A stretch of DNA of 64,000 nucleotides from Bradyrhizobium tropiciagri (GCF_001189845.1 NZ_LFLZ01000024.1:56807-120806), one strand, 5' to 3'; shown: positions 10,580 through 20,847, counted from the first letter of the stretch. A program made the numbers and translations. Notes: a model not told the origin generated them from the letters alone.

Positions 10580-12186
10580 TCAGCTTTGCAGCCAGACGTC
10601 GGCAAAGTTGGCGGACGGCCCGTCGATCGTCGTGGTGTGATCGCGGACCTTGCGGTTGACGATGGTCAGGTTTGGTCCCGTCACCAGATTGATGTCGGGC
10701 AGGTCGGTCGCAACGATGACCTGGAAGGCGTAGAACAGCTCACGGCGCTTTGCCGGATCGCTTTCGATGGCGGCCGCTTCCAGCAGCCGGTCGACCTCAG
10801 GGTTGCTGTAGCCAGATCCGTTTGAGAAGGGCACGCCGGGTTTGAAGTTCTTCGACCAGTACAGCCGCTGCACGCCGACCGTCGGATCGAACGAATGGCT
10901 CATGCCGTTGCTCATGAAATCGAAGTCGCGGTTTGTGTAGGTGCGCTTGAACCAGGTGGGAACGTCCTGTGCGCGCAGCGTCACGCCGATGCCAATCGTG
11001 GAAAGCGCCTGGCGCGTGTAGGCGCCAAGCTGCTGATAGGTCTCGCCATAGGGCATGTAGTCATGGAAAACCTTGAATCGCGTACCGTCCGGCCCGCGCG
11101 GCAAGCCTGCGGCATCGAGCAACGCTTCGGCCTTCTTGGGCGCGAATTCGTAGTGCGGAATCCCGGGATTGTGGAATTGCTTCAGCGCCGGGCTGATCGC
11201 AGCCGGCGCACTCTGTGTCCATCCGTAGAAAACGATGCGGTTGATCGCGTCGCGGTCTACTGCATGCGCGACGGCACGCCGGACCTCCGGCTTGGCAAAG
11301 TAGGGATTGGCGAGGTTGAACTCGAGCCGGTACACGATGGCTGATAGTCATAGCCGCGTGTTTCGATCAGCAGGTTCGGGTCGGCCTTGAGCGTCTCGAT
11401 CTGCCCGAGCGGCACCGGCGTATCAGGCGCGTAGTGGATCTCCCCGGTCTCGAGTGCAACCGCGCGGGCGTTGGCGTCGGCGATGAAGCGGATGACGATG
11501 CGGTCGAGATAGGGCTTGCCGGGATCCCAATAATTGGGATTGCGCTCCAGCACGATGTGGCTGCCCTGTTTCCATTCCCTGAAAACGAAGGGACCAGTTC
11601 CAATCGGCGCGCGTCCGTTGGGATTAGCCAGGGGATCGGTGCCCTCATAGATGTGCCGCGGCACGATCGGCGATTCTGAGGCCGTGAGGGCGGCGAGCAG
11701 ATAGGGCGCGGGCTTGTCGAGCACGATTTCCGCAACATGCGGATCGGGCGTGCGCACCTCGCGAACCGAGGCCAGCGTGCCGCGGCCGCGTGGATGATGC
11801 TGCTTGAGAAGCTCGATGGAGTGCGCGACGTCCGCCGACGTGAAGTCGCGGCCATCGTGCCACTTTACACCGCGCCGGAGCTCGAACCGATAGCTGAGCC
11901 CGTCTTCGCTCTTCTGCCAGCTGGTCGCGAGCTGCGGGCGGGGATTGAAGTCCAGATCGAAGGCGACGAGCCCCTCGGTCACCTTTCCGCTTACGCGGGT
12001 GGTCGGGCCCGCGGTGTGCGTCAGGCTGACGAGGATGGGAGGCTCGGGCTGGATCACGACGTTCAACGTTCCGCCATGCTGGCCTTCATCGGCTGCGCGC
12101 GCTGAAGTCACCATTGGTCCGCCGACAAAGGCGCCGGAGGTCAACAGCAGAGCCTTTGTGATTTGCCGGCGCGTAAGCCAGTTCAT
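10580..12186 (-). pseudogene. Peptide/nickel-type SBP, frameshifted by one base
   Basis: Full-length SBP_bac_5 protein read in two frames. The N-terminal part begins MNWLTRRQITKALLL at 12186, a Tat-like signal, and runs to GYDYQPS. The sequence then continues as YRLEFNLANPYF in the next frame from about 11336 to the stop at 10580. Comparison with the intact paralogue at 1.0 kb (GYEYSPTLYGLEFN) shows that one base is missing near 11336. Everything else is conserved: VKWHDGRDF in the first half, and DPTVGVQRLYWSKNF and NFADVWLQS in the second. It is first gene of the operon with the DszC-like and DszA-like enzymes. It could be a real pseudogene or a sequencing deletion. Confidence 0.8.
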
Positions 12187-12448
12187 TGCCGATCGCACGT
12201 CAGTTGTGAACACTGTGTCGCAATAATCCACCTCGAGGTCCGACAATCAATCCTGCGGCGCGCTTCCTCGCATAATGAAAATTTTGCTGCTGCATGCGTG
12301 GCACGTCGCGCTCGCGAACGCGCGCCGTTGCTGTGAACAACAAAAGCAAATTCTCTGCGAAACATGATCAAGATTGAGGCGGTACAACTTGCGCGGCGGA
12401 TCCGGCGAGATAACCTCTCCGTGCGCCGCGGTCTGACGCGGGGGCGCG

Positions 12449-14046
12449 ATGTCGCTGAATCGACGGACCTTCAATCGCGGCCTTCTGGCTTCCGGCGCCG
12501 CCGGCCTGCTCGGTCCATCACAAGCGATGGCCGCCGATGCGAAACCGGTACCCGGCGGCACCTTGAACTGGGTGTACTATCCCGACCCTTCCGCGATCAT
12601 CGCGATCAACACGTCGTCGGGAACCGGGCAGACGATCGGCACCAAGATCAACGAAGGGCTCCTTGCGTACGACTACGATCTCAATCCGAGGTCGGTGCTG
12701 GCGACATCCTGGACCATCAGCGACGATGGCAGGCGCTACACGTTCCGGCTGAGACCGAACGTGAAATGGTCCGATGGACGGGAGTTCACGTCGGCCGACG
12801 TCGCATTTTCCATCGAGCGGCTGAAGATCGCTCACCCGCGCGGCGCATCACATTCGCGAATGTCGAGGCGGTCGAAACGCCGGACCGTCTGACCGCCGTG
12901 ATCGTGCTGTCAAAGCCGGCCCCCTTCCTGATTTCGGCACTGGCCGGTGCCGAATCTCCCATTGTGCCCAAGCATATTTACGAAGCTCTCAAGCCCGAGG
13001 AACAGCCCCGGCTCGAGCAGACGATCGGGACCGGCCCGTTCCTTCTGCGGGAATGGGTTCCCGGCAGTCATCTTCTGTTCGTTCGCAATCCGAACTATTG
13101 GGATGCGCCGAAGCCTTATGTCGACCGTCTGGTGCTGAAGGTCGTGCTGGATCCGGCCGCGCGTGCGGCGGCGCTTGAGGCAGGCGAGGTCGATATCGGG
13201 GCGACGCCGGTGCCATATGGCGATATCGAGCGTTTCAAGGTCGACAAGCGGTTCGTGGTCGATACCACGACCTACGCCTATTCGGGGCCACAGCAGCAGC
13301 TGTTCTTCAATTTCGATACGCAGATCCTCCAGGATCGCCGTGTGCGCAAGGCGATCGCTCATGCGATCGACCATCGGGCGTTGGTCAACGTCGTGTTCTT
13401 CGGCTACGGCCTGATCTCTCCGTCCCCGGTCAGCACGGCGTTGCCCAAGTTCTACGATCCGAAGATCCAGGCGTGGCCGTTCGATCCGAAGGCGGGAGAT
13501 CAATTGCTGGATGAGGCCGGCCTCAAGCGAGGTGCGGGCGGCATCAGGGCCAAGCTCAGGCTCACGCAAAATCCATTCCTGCCCGCGAGCTTCGCCGATT
13601 TCCTGCGCAACTCCCTGCGCCGGATTGGCCTGGACATCGAGATTCTGCGGTACGATCTCGCGACCTACCTGAATGTCGTCTATCGGGATCGGGCATTTGA
13701 CCTGACGATCGAAAGCCTCTCCAACACGTTCGATCCGACGCTCGGCGTGCAACGCGCTTACTGGTCGAAGAATTTCCGAATCGGCCTGCCGTTCTCGAAT
13801 GCGGCACATTACAGCAATCCCGAGGTCGACCAGCTGCTGGAGGCAGCTGCGATCGAGCCGGATGCCGAGAAGCGGCGCGCGATCTGGTCCAAGTTCCAAT
13901 CGATCGTCCACGAGGAGGTGGCCTCCGTCGACATCGTTGCGGCGGGCGGCGTGATCATTGCCAACAAGAAGGTTCGAAACTTCGCTCCCGGCGCTGAGGG
14001 ATTGAACGGGAGCTTCGCCGATCTCTGGATCGACCCGTCCGTCTAG
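12449..14046 (+). pseudogene. Peptide/nickel-type SBP, frameshifted by one base
   Basis: Third SBP_bac_5 paralogue, divergent from the second. The N terminus from ATG 12449 carries a twin-arginine motif NRRTFN and continues in frame to LKIAHPRG. The rest (RITFANVEAVETPDRL onward to 14046) is in another frame. Alignment with the intact paralogue (HPRGRTTFAN) places a one-base loss at about 12844, within CGCGGC/GCATC, consistent with contraction of a CC pair. The downstream part retains DPTLGVQRAYWSKNF and ends FADLWIDPSV. No transport genes follow directly, so it would rely on the peptide-type importer at 2.6-6.5 kb. The 262 bases between the two divergent SBPs hold their promoters, with no clear operator. 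Confidence 0.8.
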
Positions 14047-14207
14047 GCCGTGACATCACATTCTTTTCCTTTCGCCTGCCTGCGCAGAAGAGAAATAGCG
14101 CATTACGCGTCAAGAATGAAAATCTGTGAGATTGCGCAGGGCGATCATGGATCGTCATACTCTGACGGCAACGCCGGGCGGGTGATGGTGCGGCGAGGAA
14201 TGTGTTG

Positions 14208-15290
14208 ATGATCGCAAAACGCAAACTCTTCAGTCTCCTGCTTGCGGGGGCCGGTCTACTGTTCGGTTTGAGGTCGGGGCTTGCCGCCGATACGCTCACG
14301 GTGCGGATCGGATTCGCTTCCGTCGGTGCCGACAATCGCCAGTTCTCCGGCGGCTCGTCCGCGGCGGTTGCCCATTCCGAGCATTATCTCGATCGGGAAT
14401 TGCATGACCGGCCGGACGTGAAGGTCGAATGGTATTTCTTCAAGGGAGCAGGCCCCGCCGTCAATGAGGCCTTCGCCAACAACCAGCTCGACTTCGCGAT
14501 CCAGGGCGATCTGCCCGAGATCATCGGCCGTGCGAATGGTCTAAAGACCAGGATATTGCTCGCATCCGGTGCCCATGCGCCGATCTATCTTGCGGTTCCA
14601 TTCGGCTCGGCGATCCGAAAGGTTGCCGATCTCCGCGGCCGCAAGGTTTCTATTTTCCGTGGAACCAACAATCATCTCGCCGCCGTCAAGGTGTTGGCCG
14701 GCAACGGTCTCCAGGAGCGGGACGTTCAGATCATCAACATGGATACGGCCACCACGAATGCGGCGTTGACGTCAAAGGATATCGACGCTGCGTTCGGCAA
14801 CTTCCCGCTGGCCAGCCTCGCCGAGAAGAATATCGCGGAGATCATCTACACCACCAAAGGCGACAATCCGGCCTATGAACGGCATTCGACGCTGATCGGG
14901 CAGGATGCCTTTATCAAGGCGCATCCCGATATCACGCAGAAGATCGTCTCGGCGATCGTCCGTGCTGCGCGCTGGGCGTCGGACGAGGCCAACCGGGAAG
15001 CGTTCTTTGAGATATCGGCCCGAACAGGCTTTCCGGCGTCAGGATATCGCTTTGACTTCTCCAACCAAGAACTGAAGTATCGCAACACCCCGATTACCGA
15101 TGCATCGATCATCGAGAGCTATCGCGTGCAGGCCAAACAGGCGAAGGAGTTCGGTCTGCTTCGCCGCGACGTTGACCTCAATGGCTGGTTCGACCGTTCA
15201 TTCCTGGATGTTGCGCTCAAGGAGCAGGGTCTCGTCGGTTACTGGCAGGAATATGATGCGAGCGGACGGCCGCAGGCGGCGGGACAATGA
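14208..15290 (+). CDS. Sulfonate/taurine-type ABC substrate-binding protein
   Basis: Periplasmic SBP of the SsuA/TauA group, 360 residues from ATG 14208, with GAGGA placed eight bases before it; GTG and TTG codons directly upstream are alternatives. Residues 1-25 form a Sec signal peptide (FSLLLAGAGLLFGL then AADT). Features of the group include WYFFKGAGPAVNEAFANNQLDFAIQGDLP and the KVADLRGRKVSIFRGT segment that follows the first lobe. It overlaps the ATPase gene by four bases (ATGA) and heads a four-gene importer operon. The ligand is presumably a sulfonate; nitrate or another anion is possible. Confidence 0.88.
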   Translation: MIAKRKLFSLLLAGAGLLFGLRSGLAADTLTVRIGFASVGADNRQFSGGSSAAVAHSEHYLDRELHDRPDVKVEWYFFKGAGPAVNEAFANNQLDFAIQGDLPEIIGRANGLKTRILLASGAHAPIYLAVPFGSAIRKVADLRGRKVSIFRGTNNHLAAVKVLAGNGLQERDVQIINMDTATTNAALTSKDIDAAFGNFPLASLAEKNIAEIIYTTKGDNPAYERHSTLIGQDAFIKAHPDITQKIVSAIVRAARWASDEANREAFFEISARTGFPASGYRFDFSNQELKYRNTPITDASIIESYRVQAKQAKEFGLLRRDVDLNGWFDRSFLDVALKEQGLVGYWQEYDASGRPQAAGQ

Positions 15291-16123
15291 ACGTCGCCGC
15301 GCAACTGCGGACAACGGCAGTCCCTGACCACGGGCAGGGGCGGCTGGAGGTGCGCAACGTCTCCAAGTCGTTTGTCGTGAATGGCGCGCCCGTTGAAGCG
15401 CTGCGGGACGTGTCGCTCGACGTCGCGGGCGGCGAGTTCGTCGTTCTCCTGGGGCCGAGCGGCTGCGGGAAGTCGACGCTGTTGCGGCTGATCGCCGGGC
15501 TCGAGCCGGAATTCCGTGGCAGCATCAGCCAGGATGGCAATGCGATCGCGGGGACGAGCCTGGATCGCGGCATCGTCTTCCAGGAGCCGCGACTGTTCCC
15601 CTGGGCAACGGTTTCCCAAAACATCGCCCTCGGTCTCAAGAATGCGCCGCTCAGCGACCGGGCCAAGCGGGAGGCCGTTGCCGCGCATATCACGTTGGTC
15701 GGACTCGATGGATTCGCGCAAGCATATCCGCACCAGCTCTCCGGTGGCATGGCCCAGCGCGCGGCGATTGCGCGCGGCCTCGTCAATCGCCCCCGGCTGC
15801 TGCTGCTGGACGAGCCCTTTGGTGCGCTCGACGCGCTGACGCGGGCGCGGCTCCAGGTCGAGCTACAGCGAATCTGGGCGCACGAGAGAATCACGATGGT
15901 CCTGGTGACCCATGATGTCGACGAAGCTGTGCTTCTCGGCGACCGCGTCATCGTGCTCGCGCCTCGGCCCGGTCGTGTGTCGCGGATTTTCGCGATTTCC
16001 GCGCCAAGGCCGAGGTCGCGAACTGACGATGATCTGGTCCGAATTCGCAACGATGTACTGCGCGCGCTCGGCGATGGTGAAGAGGACGGCTCCGGGGGCA
16101 CGCCGATCAGCGGCCCGGCATGA
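15287..16123 (+). CDS. Sulfonate-type ABC transporter ATP-binding protein (SsuB/TauB-like)
   Basis: Nucleotide-binding subunit, 278 residues. Walker A GPSGCGKS near residue 65, Q-loop FQEPRLFPW, signature LSGGMAQR, Walker B LLLLDEPFGALD and H-loop LVTHD are all intact. The FQEPRLFPW form is typical of the SsuB/TauB/NrtD group. ATGA overlaps with both the preceding SBP and the following permease gene show translational coupling across the operon. Confidence 0.92.
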   Translation: MNVAAQLRTTAVPDHGQGRLEVRNVSKSFVVNGAPVEALRDVSLDVAGGEFVVLLGPSGCGKSTLLRLIAGLEPEFRGSISQDGNAIAGTSLDRGIVFQEPRLFPWATVSQNIALGLKNAPLSDRAKREAVAAHITLVGLDGFAQAYPHQLSGGMAQRAAIARGLVNRPRLLLLDEPFGALDALTRARLQVELQRIWAHERITMVLVTHDVDEAVLLGDRVIVLAPRPGRVSRIFAISAPRPRSRTDDDLVRIRNDVLRALGDGEEDGSGGTPISGPA

Positions 16124-16977
16124 GTGATGCAGCTCTTCGCACGACACTTGAGCCTCGGACCACCGCGGTGGCGGGTTTTCGACGTATCTCCGGTCGCGTC
16201 AGTGCAGCGGTGCTTCGTCAGCTCACGAAGCTTGGCTGGTTGCTCATCCTGCCGGCCATCATCCTTCCGATCTGGATCGTCGGCACCAACCATGGCTGGC
16301 TTCCTGAGCAGATCTTGCCTCGGCCCCAGGATGTGCTGCATACACTGCGGGACATGCTCGCGAGCGGCGAGCTTGCCCAGCATGCGGGCTACAGTTTGCG
16401 GCGCGTCGCATTTGGCTTCGGGATCGGCGCGGCCGCCGGCCTGATTACCGGCTCCGCCATGGGACTGTCGCGGCGCGTCGACGACTATGTCCGTCCGCTG
16501 TTCACAGCGATCGCCCAGGTGCCGGCACCGGCCTGGATTCCACTCGCGATGCTGCTGCTCGGCATCGGGGAGGGGCTCAAGATCGTCGTGATCGCAAAGG
16601 CGGCGTTTGTGCCAGTGGTCATGAACACCAGCGCGGGCATCGGAAACGTGCCGAGGGCGTTCATCGAGGTAGGAGAAACGTTCCGCTTCACATCCCTGCA
16701 GATGCTGCGCCACGTCGTCCTCCCGGGAGCGATACCGCCGATCTTCACAGGCCTGCGCTACGGGCTGACCCACGCCTGGATCGCGCTGGTCAGCGTCGAA
16801 CTGCTGGCCTCGTCGGAGGGACTCGGCTACCTCCTGGTCTGGGGCCGTCAGATGTTCTGGCTCGATACCGTGCTGGTCGCCATGATCGTGATCGGCGTGA
16901 TCGGCTTTGTGAGCGACAAGATCCTCGCCGTTATCGAAACCGGCCTGCAACGCTGGCGGATTGACGATGTCCAGTAG
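16120..16977 (+). CDS. Sulfonate-type ABC transporter permease (SsuC-like), first of two
   Basis: Inner-membrane permease of 285 residues with six predicted membrane segments, beginning at LGWLLILPAIILPIWIVG. The coupling loop after VGETFRFTSLQMLRHVVLPGAIP is typical of SsuC/TauC. It has a 35-residue cytoplasmic N-terminal extension. ATGA overlap with the ATPase gene. The importer has two different permeases in tandem, this and the next gene, so the channel may be a heterodimer, which is unusual for SsuABC systems. Confidence 0.9.
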   Translation: MSDAALRTTLEPRTTAVAGFRRISGRVSAAVLRQLTKLGWLLILPAIILPIWIVGTNHGWLPEQILPRPQDVLHTLRDMLASGELAQHAGYSLRRVAFGFGIGAAAGLITGSAMGLSRRVDDYVRPLFTAIAQVPAPAWIPLAMLLLGIGEGLKIVVIAKAAFVPVVMNTSAGIGNVPRAFIEVGETFRFTSLQMLRHVVLPGAIPPIFTGLRYGLTHAWIALVSVELLASSEGLGYLLVWGRQMFWLDTVLVAMIVIGVIGFVSDKILAVIETGLQRWRIDDVQ

Positions 16978-17746
16978 CGCCGCTCTCGGATCACTCGGCC
17001 GCGGGCTGGTCTTGCCGATTGGCCTGCTGCTAACCTGGGAGGTCGCCAGCCATTCGGGCCTGGTCAACCGCCAATTCCTGCCGCCGCTCGAGCATGTGGG
17101 CGCCACCGCCTGGCAGGAGTTGGCTAGCGGCGAGCTCCTTGAAGCGCTTGCCGCCAGCCTGCGCCGTGATCTCCTCGGATTTGTGTTCGGCTCCGGCGCC
17201 GGGGTGTTGATCGGGCTGTTGCTCGGCCTCTCCACAATCGCGGACCGCGTCGTCATGACCTGGTTCAATGGGCTGAAGCAGATCGCGCTCCTGGCGTGGA
17301 TCCCCCTGATCTCGCTCTGGTTCGGATTCGACGAGATGGCGAAGGTTGTCTTTATCGGGCTCGCGGCGGCGATCCCCGTCATTCTCAACCTGGTCGAGGG
17401 CATTCACGCGACATCCCGCAAGCTCGTCGAAGTGGGCGAGGTGTTTCGCTTCAACCGCGTGCAATTCATCCTCTACGTCTATCTTCCAGCGGCGATGCCG
17501 TCGCTGCTGACCGGACTGCATCTTGCGCTGATCTATGCATGGCTCGCGACGATCGGTGCCGAATACTTCATGGCTGCCGGACCCGGCATCGGCGGCATCA
17601 TTATTGCCGGCCGCGAACGCTTCGATATGGATCTCGTGATGCTCGGAATTCTCGTTGTCGGCTCGGTTGGATTTCTGGTCGATCGCGGCGCGAGTTGGCT
17701 GGAGCGGCGGTTGATACCTTGGAGAGCTGCGTCGGCGCTGGCCTAA
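16967..17746 (+). CDS. Sulfonate-type ABC transporter permease (SsuC-like), second of two
   Basis: Second permease, 259 residues from ATG 16967, overlapping the first permease by 11 bases; a TTG six bases upstream is an alternative start. The permease domain is complete with VGEVFRFNRVQFILYVYLPAAMP in the coupling loop. It differs throughout from the first permease, so it is a diverged partner and not a recent duplicate. The four genes 14208-17746 form a self-contained SBP-ATPase-permease-permease importer. Confidence 0.9.
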   Translation: MSSSAALGSLGRGLVLPIGLLLTWEVASHSGLVNRQFLPPLEHVGATAWQELASGELLEALAASLRRDLLGFVFGSGAGVLIGLLLGLSTIADRVVMTWFNGLKQIALLAWIPLISLWFGFDEMAKVVFIGLAAAIPVILNLVEGIHATSRKLVEVGEVFRFNRVQFILYVYLPAAMPSLLTGLHLALIYAWLATIGAEYFMAAGPGIGGIIIAGRERFDMDLVMLGILVVGSVGFLVDRGASWLERRLIPWRAASALA

Positions 17747-17973
17747 GCGAAACAAGCCACATCTGTCCGCTTCAGGAGAGCTATTCCGCGGCCTGCCGAG
17801 CCGCGACACGAACTCTCTATCTTTGTCGCCAACTTTGCGATCGACGCATCCCGTCGTCCGACCTAGCATTTTGAACAACGCGTCGCGCCGTATGGGCACT
17901 TCGTCGAGTGCAACGGTTGCTTGCCCCGGTACCAGCCGGAAACGCGTCGAACGTGAAGCAGTGGAAGATGCCC

Positions 17974-19077
17974 ATGACGACAAACCAACATGAACCGTTC
18001 TCACCGTCGCGGCGAACTCTTCTCGGATTGGCCGGTCTCGTAGGGCTTGCAGCGCCATTCGGTGCCATGCAGGCCGCGCGTGCCCTTCCGGTGTTTGGTC
18101 TCGGCCCGGCTGCTGATCCCCTGAGCGAAGCGCCGATCTGTCGGGTAGCGAATTCCGACGAGGCGCCGAAGGGGTCGACTCGTCACATCCGCTTTGCCTA
18201 TAACGGCACGGGCATCTGCACGGCGGCGGTACCCGTGGCCCTGCACCGGGGCTATTTCGCACGTCACAATCTCGATGTGGAATTCCTGCAGCTTGCAGGG
18301 AGCACCGACCAGATGTTGCAGTCGCTGGCGACCGACAAGGCGGATGCCGGCTCGAGCATGCTGCTCAACTGGCTGAAGCCACTGGAACAGGGCATCGACG
18401 TCAAGCTGACCACCGGCCTGCACGGGGGGTGCACCCGGCTGTTCGTGCGCAAGGAGTCCGGCTTCAAGGATATCACCGATCTCAAGGGCAAGACGATCGG
18501 CGTCTCCAGCATTTCCGGGCCTCCGCGCAACTTCTTTGCCATCCTGCTGTCGGACAACGGGCTCGATCCACAGACCGATGTGCAATGGCGCGAATTTCCG
18601 GCCGACCTGCAGCTCACCGCCCTGCAACGCGGCGAGATACAGGCGATCGCCGACTCCGACCCGAATGCCTGGCTGACGGAGCGGCGTGCCAATGGCGATC
18701 TGGTCGAGATCGCATCAAATCTGAGCGGGGATTACGCCAACCTGTCGTGCTGCACGCTCGGCGTGCGGAGTTCGCTCTGGGCGTCGGATCCCGCCGCGGT
18801 GAAGGCGCTGACCCTCGCCGTTCGCGAAGCTGCGCACCACGTTGCCGAAAATCCCGATGATGCTGCCGAGATATTCTCCAAATACACCCCGAAGGTGGCA
18901 GTCGCCGACCTGGCCGCGATGCTGCGCAGCCATACGCATGGCCATCACCCGGCGGGCGCAGACCTGCGTCGCGAGGTCGTGAAGATCACGAGCGATCTGA
19001 AACGTGCCACGATCATCAAGCCGAATACGGACCCGGCCAAGCTTGCCAATCGCGTCGTAGTCGACATTGACGTCTAG
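17974..19077 (+). CDS. NMT1/SsuA-like substrate-binding protein, TAT-exported
   Basis: Binding protein of 367 residues with a twin-arginine motif SRRTLLG at residues 12-18. I place the start at ATG 17974, with GGAAG eight bases upstream; GTG 17908 and ATG 17968 are also in frame. Lobe features include RFAYNGTGICTAAVPVALHRGYF and DITDLKGKTIGVSSISGPPR. Oddities are a cysteine pair (LSCCTLG) and a histidine cluster HTHGHHP about 60 residues before the C terminus, which might bind a metal. A 227-base gap separates it from the upstream permease, so it may have its own promoter and serve the same importer with a second ligand. Followed closely by the nitroreductase-family gene. Confidence 0.85.
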   Translation: MTTNQHEPFSPSRRTLLGLAGLVGLAAPFGAMQAARALPVFGLGPAADPLSEAPICRVANSDEAPKGSTRHIRFAYNGTGICTAAVPVALHRGYFARHNLDVEFLQLAGSTDQMLQSLATDKADAGSSMLLNWLKPLEQGIDVKLTTGLHGGCTRLFVRKESGFKDITDLKGKTIGVSSISGPPRNFFAILLSDNGLDPQTDVQWREFPADLQLTALQRGEIQAIADSDPNAWLTERRANGDLVEIASNLSGDYANLSCCTLGVRSSLWASDPAAVKALTLAVREAAHHVAENPDDAAEIFSKYTPKVAVADLAAMLRSHTHGHHPAGADLRREVVKITSDLKRATIIKPNTDPAKLANRVVVDIDV

Positions 19078-19101
19078 GCGATTTACCGGAGGAGCGCGTT
19101 G

Positions 19102-19977
19102 ATGAGCAACACGAGAAGCAAGGCCGCCTCGACTGTGGTGCCCGGCCCGTCGGGGATTGATGATGCCGCTTCGGCGGCGTTGCACTCCCGTTACGGCAAG
19201 GATTTGCCTCTGATCGGCGACGGCTGGAACGGGGTGCTGGATAATCTCCTTGCCCACCGCTCGGTGCGAGCCTATCGGCCGGACCCGGTGCCGCGCGGTA
19301 CAGTGGAGACGCTCGTCGCGGCTGCGCAGTCGGCCTCATCGTCCTCCAACCTCCAGACCTGGAGTGTCGTGGCGGTCGAGGATGAGGCACGCAAGGCGCG
19401 CCTCGCCGAGTTCGCCGGCGGACAGAAGCATATCGTCGAGGCGCCGCTGTTCCTGGTTTGGCTGGCGGATTTGTCGCGGGCCGAGCGTCTGGCTAGGAGT
19501 GCGAACCATCCCAAGGATGGACTGCCTTTCCTCGAGACGTTCATCGTAGCCGTGGTCGATGCGGCATTGGCCGCCCAGAACGCGGTTTTAGCGGCCGAAG
19601 CGCTTGGTCTCGGATCGGTCTATATCGGCGCGCTCCGCAACAGGCCGCAGGCCGTGGCCGAGGAACTGCGACTGCCGCCGCAGGCCGCGGCGGTGTTCGG
19701 GCTGTGCATCGGCTATCCCGATCCGACGCGGCCCGCCCGGGTCAAGCCGCGCCTGCGCCAGGATGTCGTGATCCATCGCGAGCGCTACGCGACGGCCGGC
19801 GAGGAGGCGGGAATCGCAGCCTATGACGCCACCTTGCGCGATTTCCAGAACGCCGAGGGATTGCCCGCGACCGGGTGGACCCAAACCGTGCTCAACCGGC
19901 TTGGATCGGTCCGGTCGCTGAATGGACGGGACCGCCTCGTCGAGGAACTGCGAGGGTTAGGCTTTCCACTCAAATGA
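19102..19977 (+). CDS. Nitroreductase-family FMN oxidoreductase
   Basis: Flavoprotein of 291 residues in the nitroreductase superfamily (NfsA/Frp-like). Strong ribosome-binding site GGAGGA before ATG 19102. The FMN-phosphate motif HRSVRAYRPDPVP is near residue 52, followed by SSSNLQTWSVV, and the C-terminal arginine/lysine-containing region RVKPRLRQDVVIH is as expected for NADPH-dependent members. It lies 24 bases behind the TAT-exported SBP. In this cluster a likely role is to supply reduced flavin to the LLM and DszC-like monooxygenases, as SsuE does for SsuD, although SsuE is from a different family. This role is inference. Confidence 0.86.
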   Translation: MSNTRSKAASTVVPGPSGIDDAASAALHSRYGKDLPLIGDGWNGVLDNLLAHRSVRAYRPDPVPRGTVETLVAAAQSASSSSNLQTWSVVAVEDEARKARLAEFAGGQKHIVEAPLFLVWLADLSRAERLARSANHPKDGLPFLETFIVAVVDAALAAQNAVLAAEALGLGSVYIGALRNRPQAVAEELRLPPQAAAVFGLCIGYPDPTRPARVKPRLRQDVVIHRERYATAGEEAGIAAYDATLRDFQNAEGLPATGWTQTVLNRLGSVRSLNGRDRLVEELRGLGFPLK

Positions 19978-20022
19978 GGTGCAAGTCGCGCATGCGACCT
20001 GGAGTGCGATGAGGGTCTTGCT

Positions 20023-20847
20023 CTAGGTTCGCTCCTGTCCCCAGCGCTGCACGGTGATCCGTGTCAGGCTCCGGAACACAACGCTCTCCACGAGGAGGCC
20101 GATCAGGATCACTGTGAGCAGTCCGGCAAAGACGCTGGCAGTCTCCAGTTGAGCGCGGTTGGTGTAGATGAACCAGCCAATTCCACCGGAACGCGCGCTG
20201 ACGCCGAACACCAGCTCGGCTGCAATCAACGTGCGCCATGCGAACGCCCAGCCGATCCGCAAGCCCGACAAGATTTGGGGAAATGCGGCCGGTACCAAAA
20301 TCTCGGCAACGAAACGGCCGCCCGACAAGCCGAGGTTACGGCCGGCCATCAGCAGCGTTGGTGCGATGGCGCGAAAACCGGCATGGCAGGCCAGCGCAAC
20401 CGGCCACAGGACCGAGTGGACAATCACGAAAACGAGACTCGGCGTTCCGACGCCGAACCACAGCAGCGCAATTGGAAGCAGCGCGATCGCCGGCAGCGGA
20501 TTGAACATCGAAGTCAGCAGGCCAAGAGCTTCGTTGCCCCAGCGTGACAGGGTAGCAAGGGCGGTGAACACCGCGGCGATGCCGACCCCCAGCGCGTAGC
20601 CTGTGACCAGAACGCGCAACGATGTCAGCGTCCGATTTGGCAACTCGCCCGACAGGATCGCCGACCAGAGCGCCGACAGCGTCGCTCCCAGCGTCGGGAG
20701 CAGCAGCGCATTGTCGAGCCAGCGCGCATAGAGCTCCCAGGCGAGCGCAAAAGCAGCAAGAATCACAAGACGCCGCCAGAGCGTTTGCTCGAACACACGG
20801 CGCAGCGCCGGTGCGTCAGAAAGCTTCGGAGCTGTAATGTCAGCCAT
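20023..20847 (-). CDS. Sulfonate-type ABC transporter permease (SsuC-like)
   Basis: Inner-membrane permease, 274 residues from ATG 20847 (MADITAPKL); an in-frame ATG at 20946 would lie inside the upstream ATPase gene. The first membrane segment is LVILAAFALAWELYARW, with the permease domain from about residue 80 and coupling loop GRNLGLSGGRFVAEILVPAAFP. Last gene of the minus-strand SBP-ATPase-permease operon, overlapping the ATPase gene by eight bases. Confidence 0.9.
   Translation of the reverse strand: MADITAPKLSDAPALRRVFEQTLWRRLVILAAFALAWELYARWLDNALLLPTLGATLSALWSAILSGELPNRTLTSLRVLVTGYALGVGIAAVFTALATLSRWGNEALGLLTSMFNPLPAIALLPIALLWFGVGTPSLVFVIVHSVLWPVALACHAGFRAIAPTLLMAGRNLGLSGGRFVAEILVPAAFPQILSGLRIGWAFAWRTLIAAELVFGVSARSGGIGWFIYTNRAQLETASVFAGLLTVILIGLLVESVVFRSLTRITVQRWGQERT

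Noticed and set aside
15217..17403. A 728-codon minus-strand frame across the sulfonate importer
   Set aside because: Shadow of the ATPase and permease genes, arginine/serine-rich without domain content.
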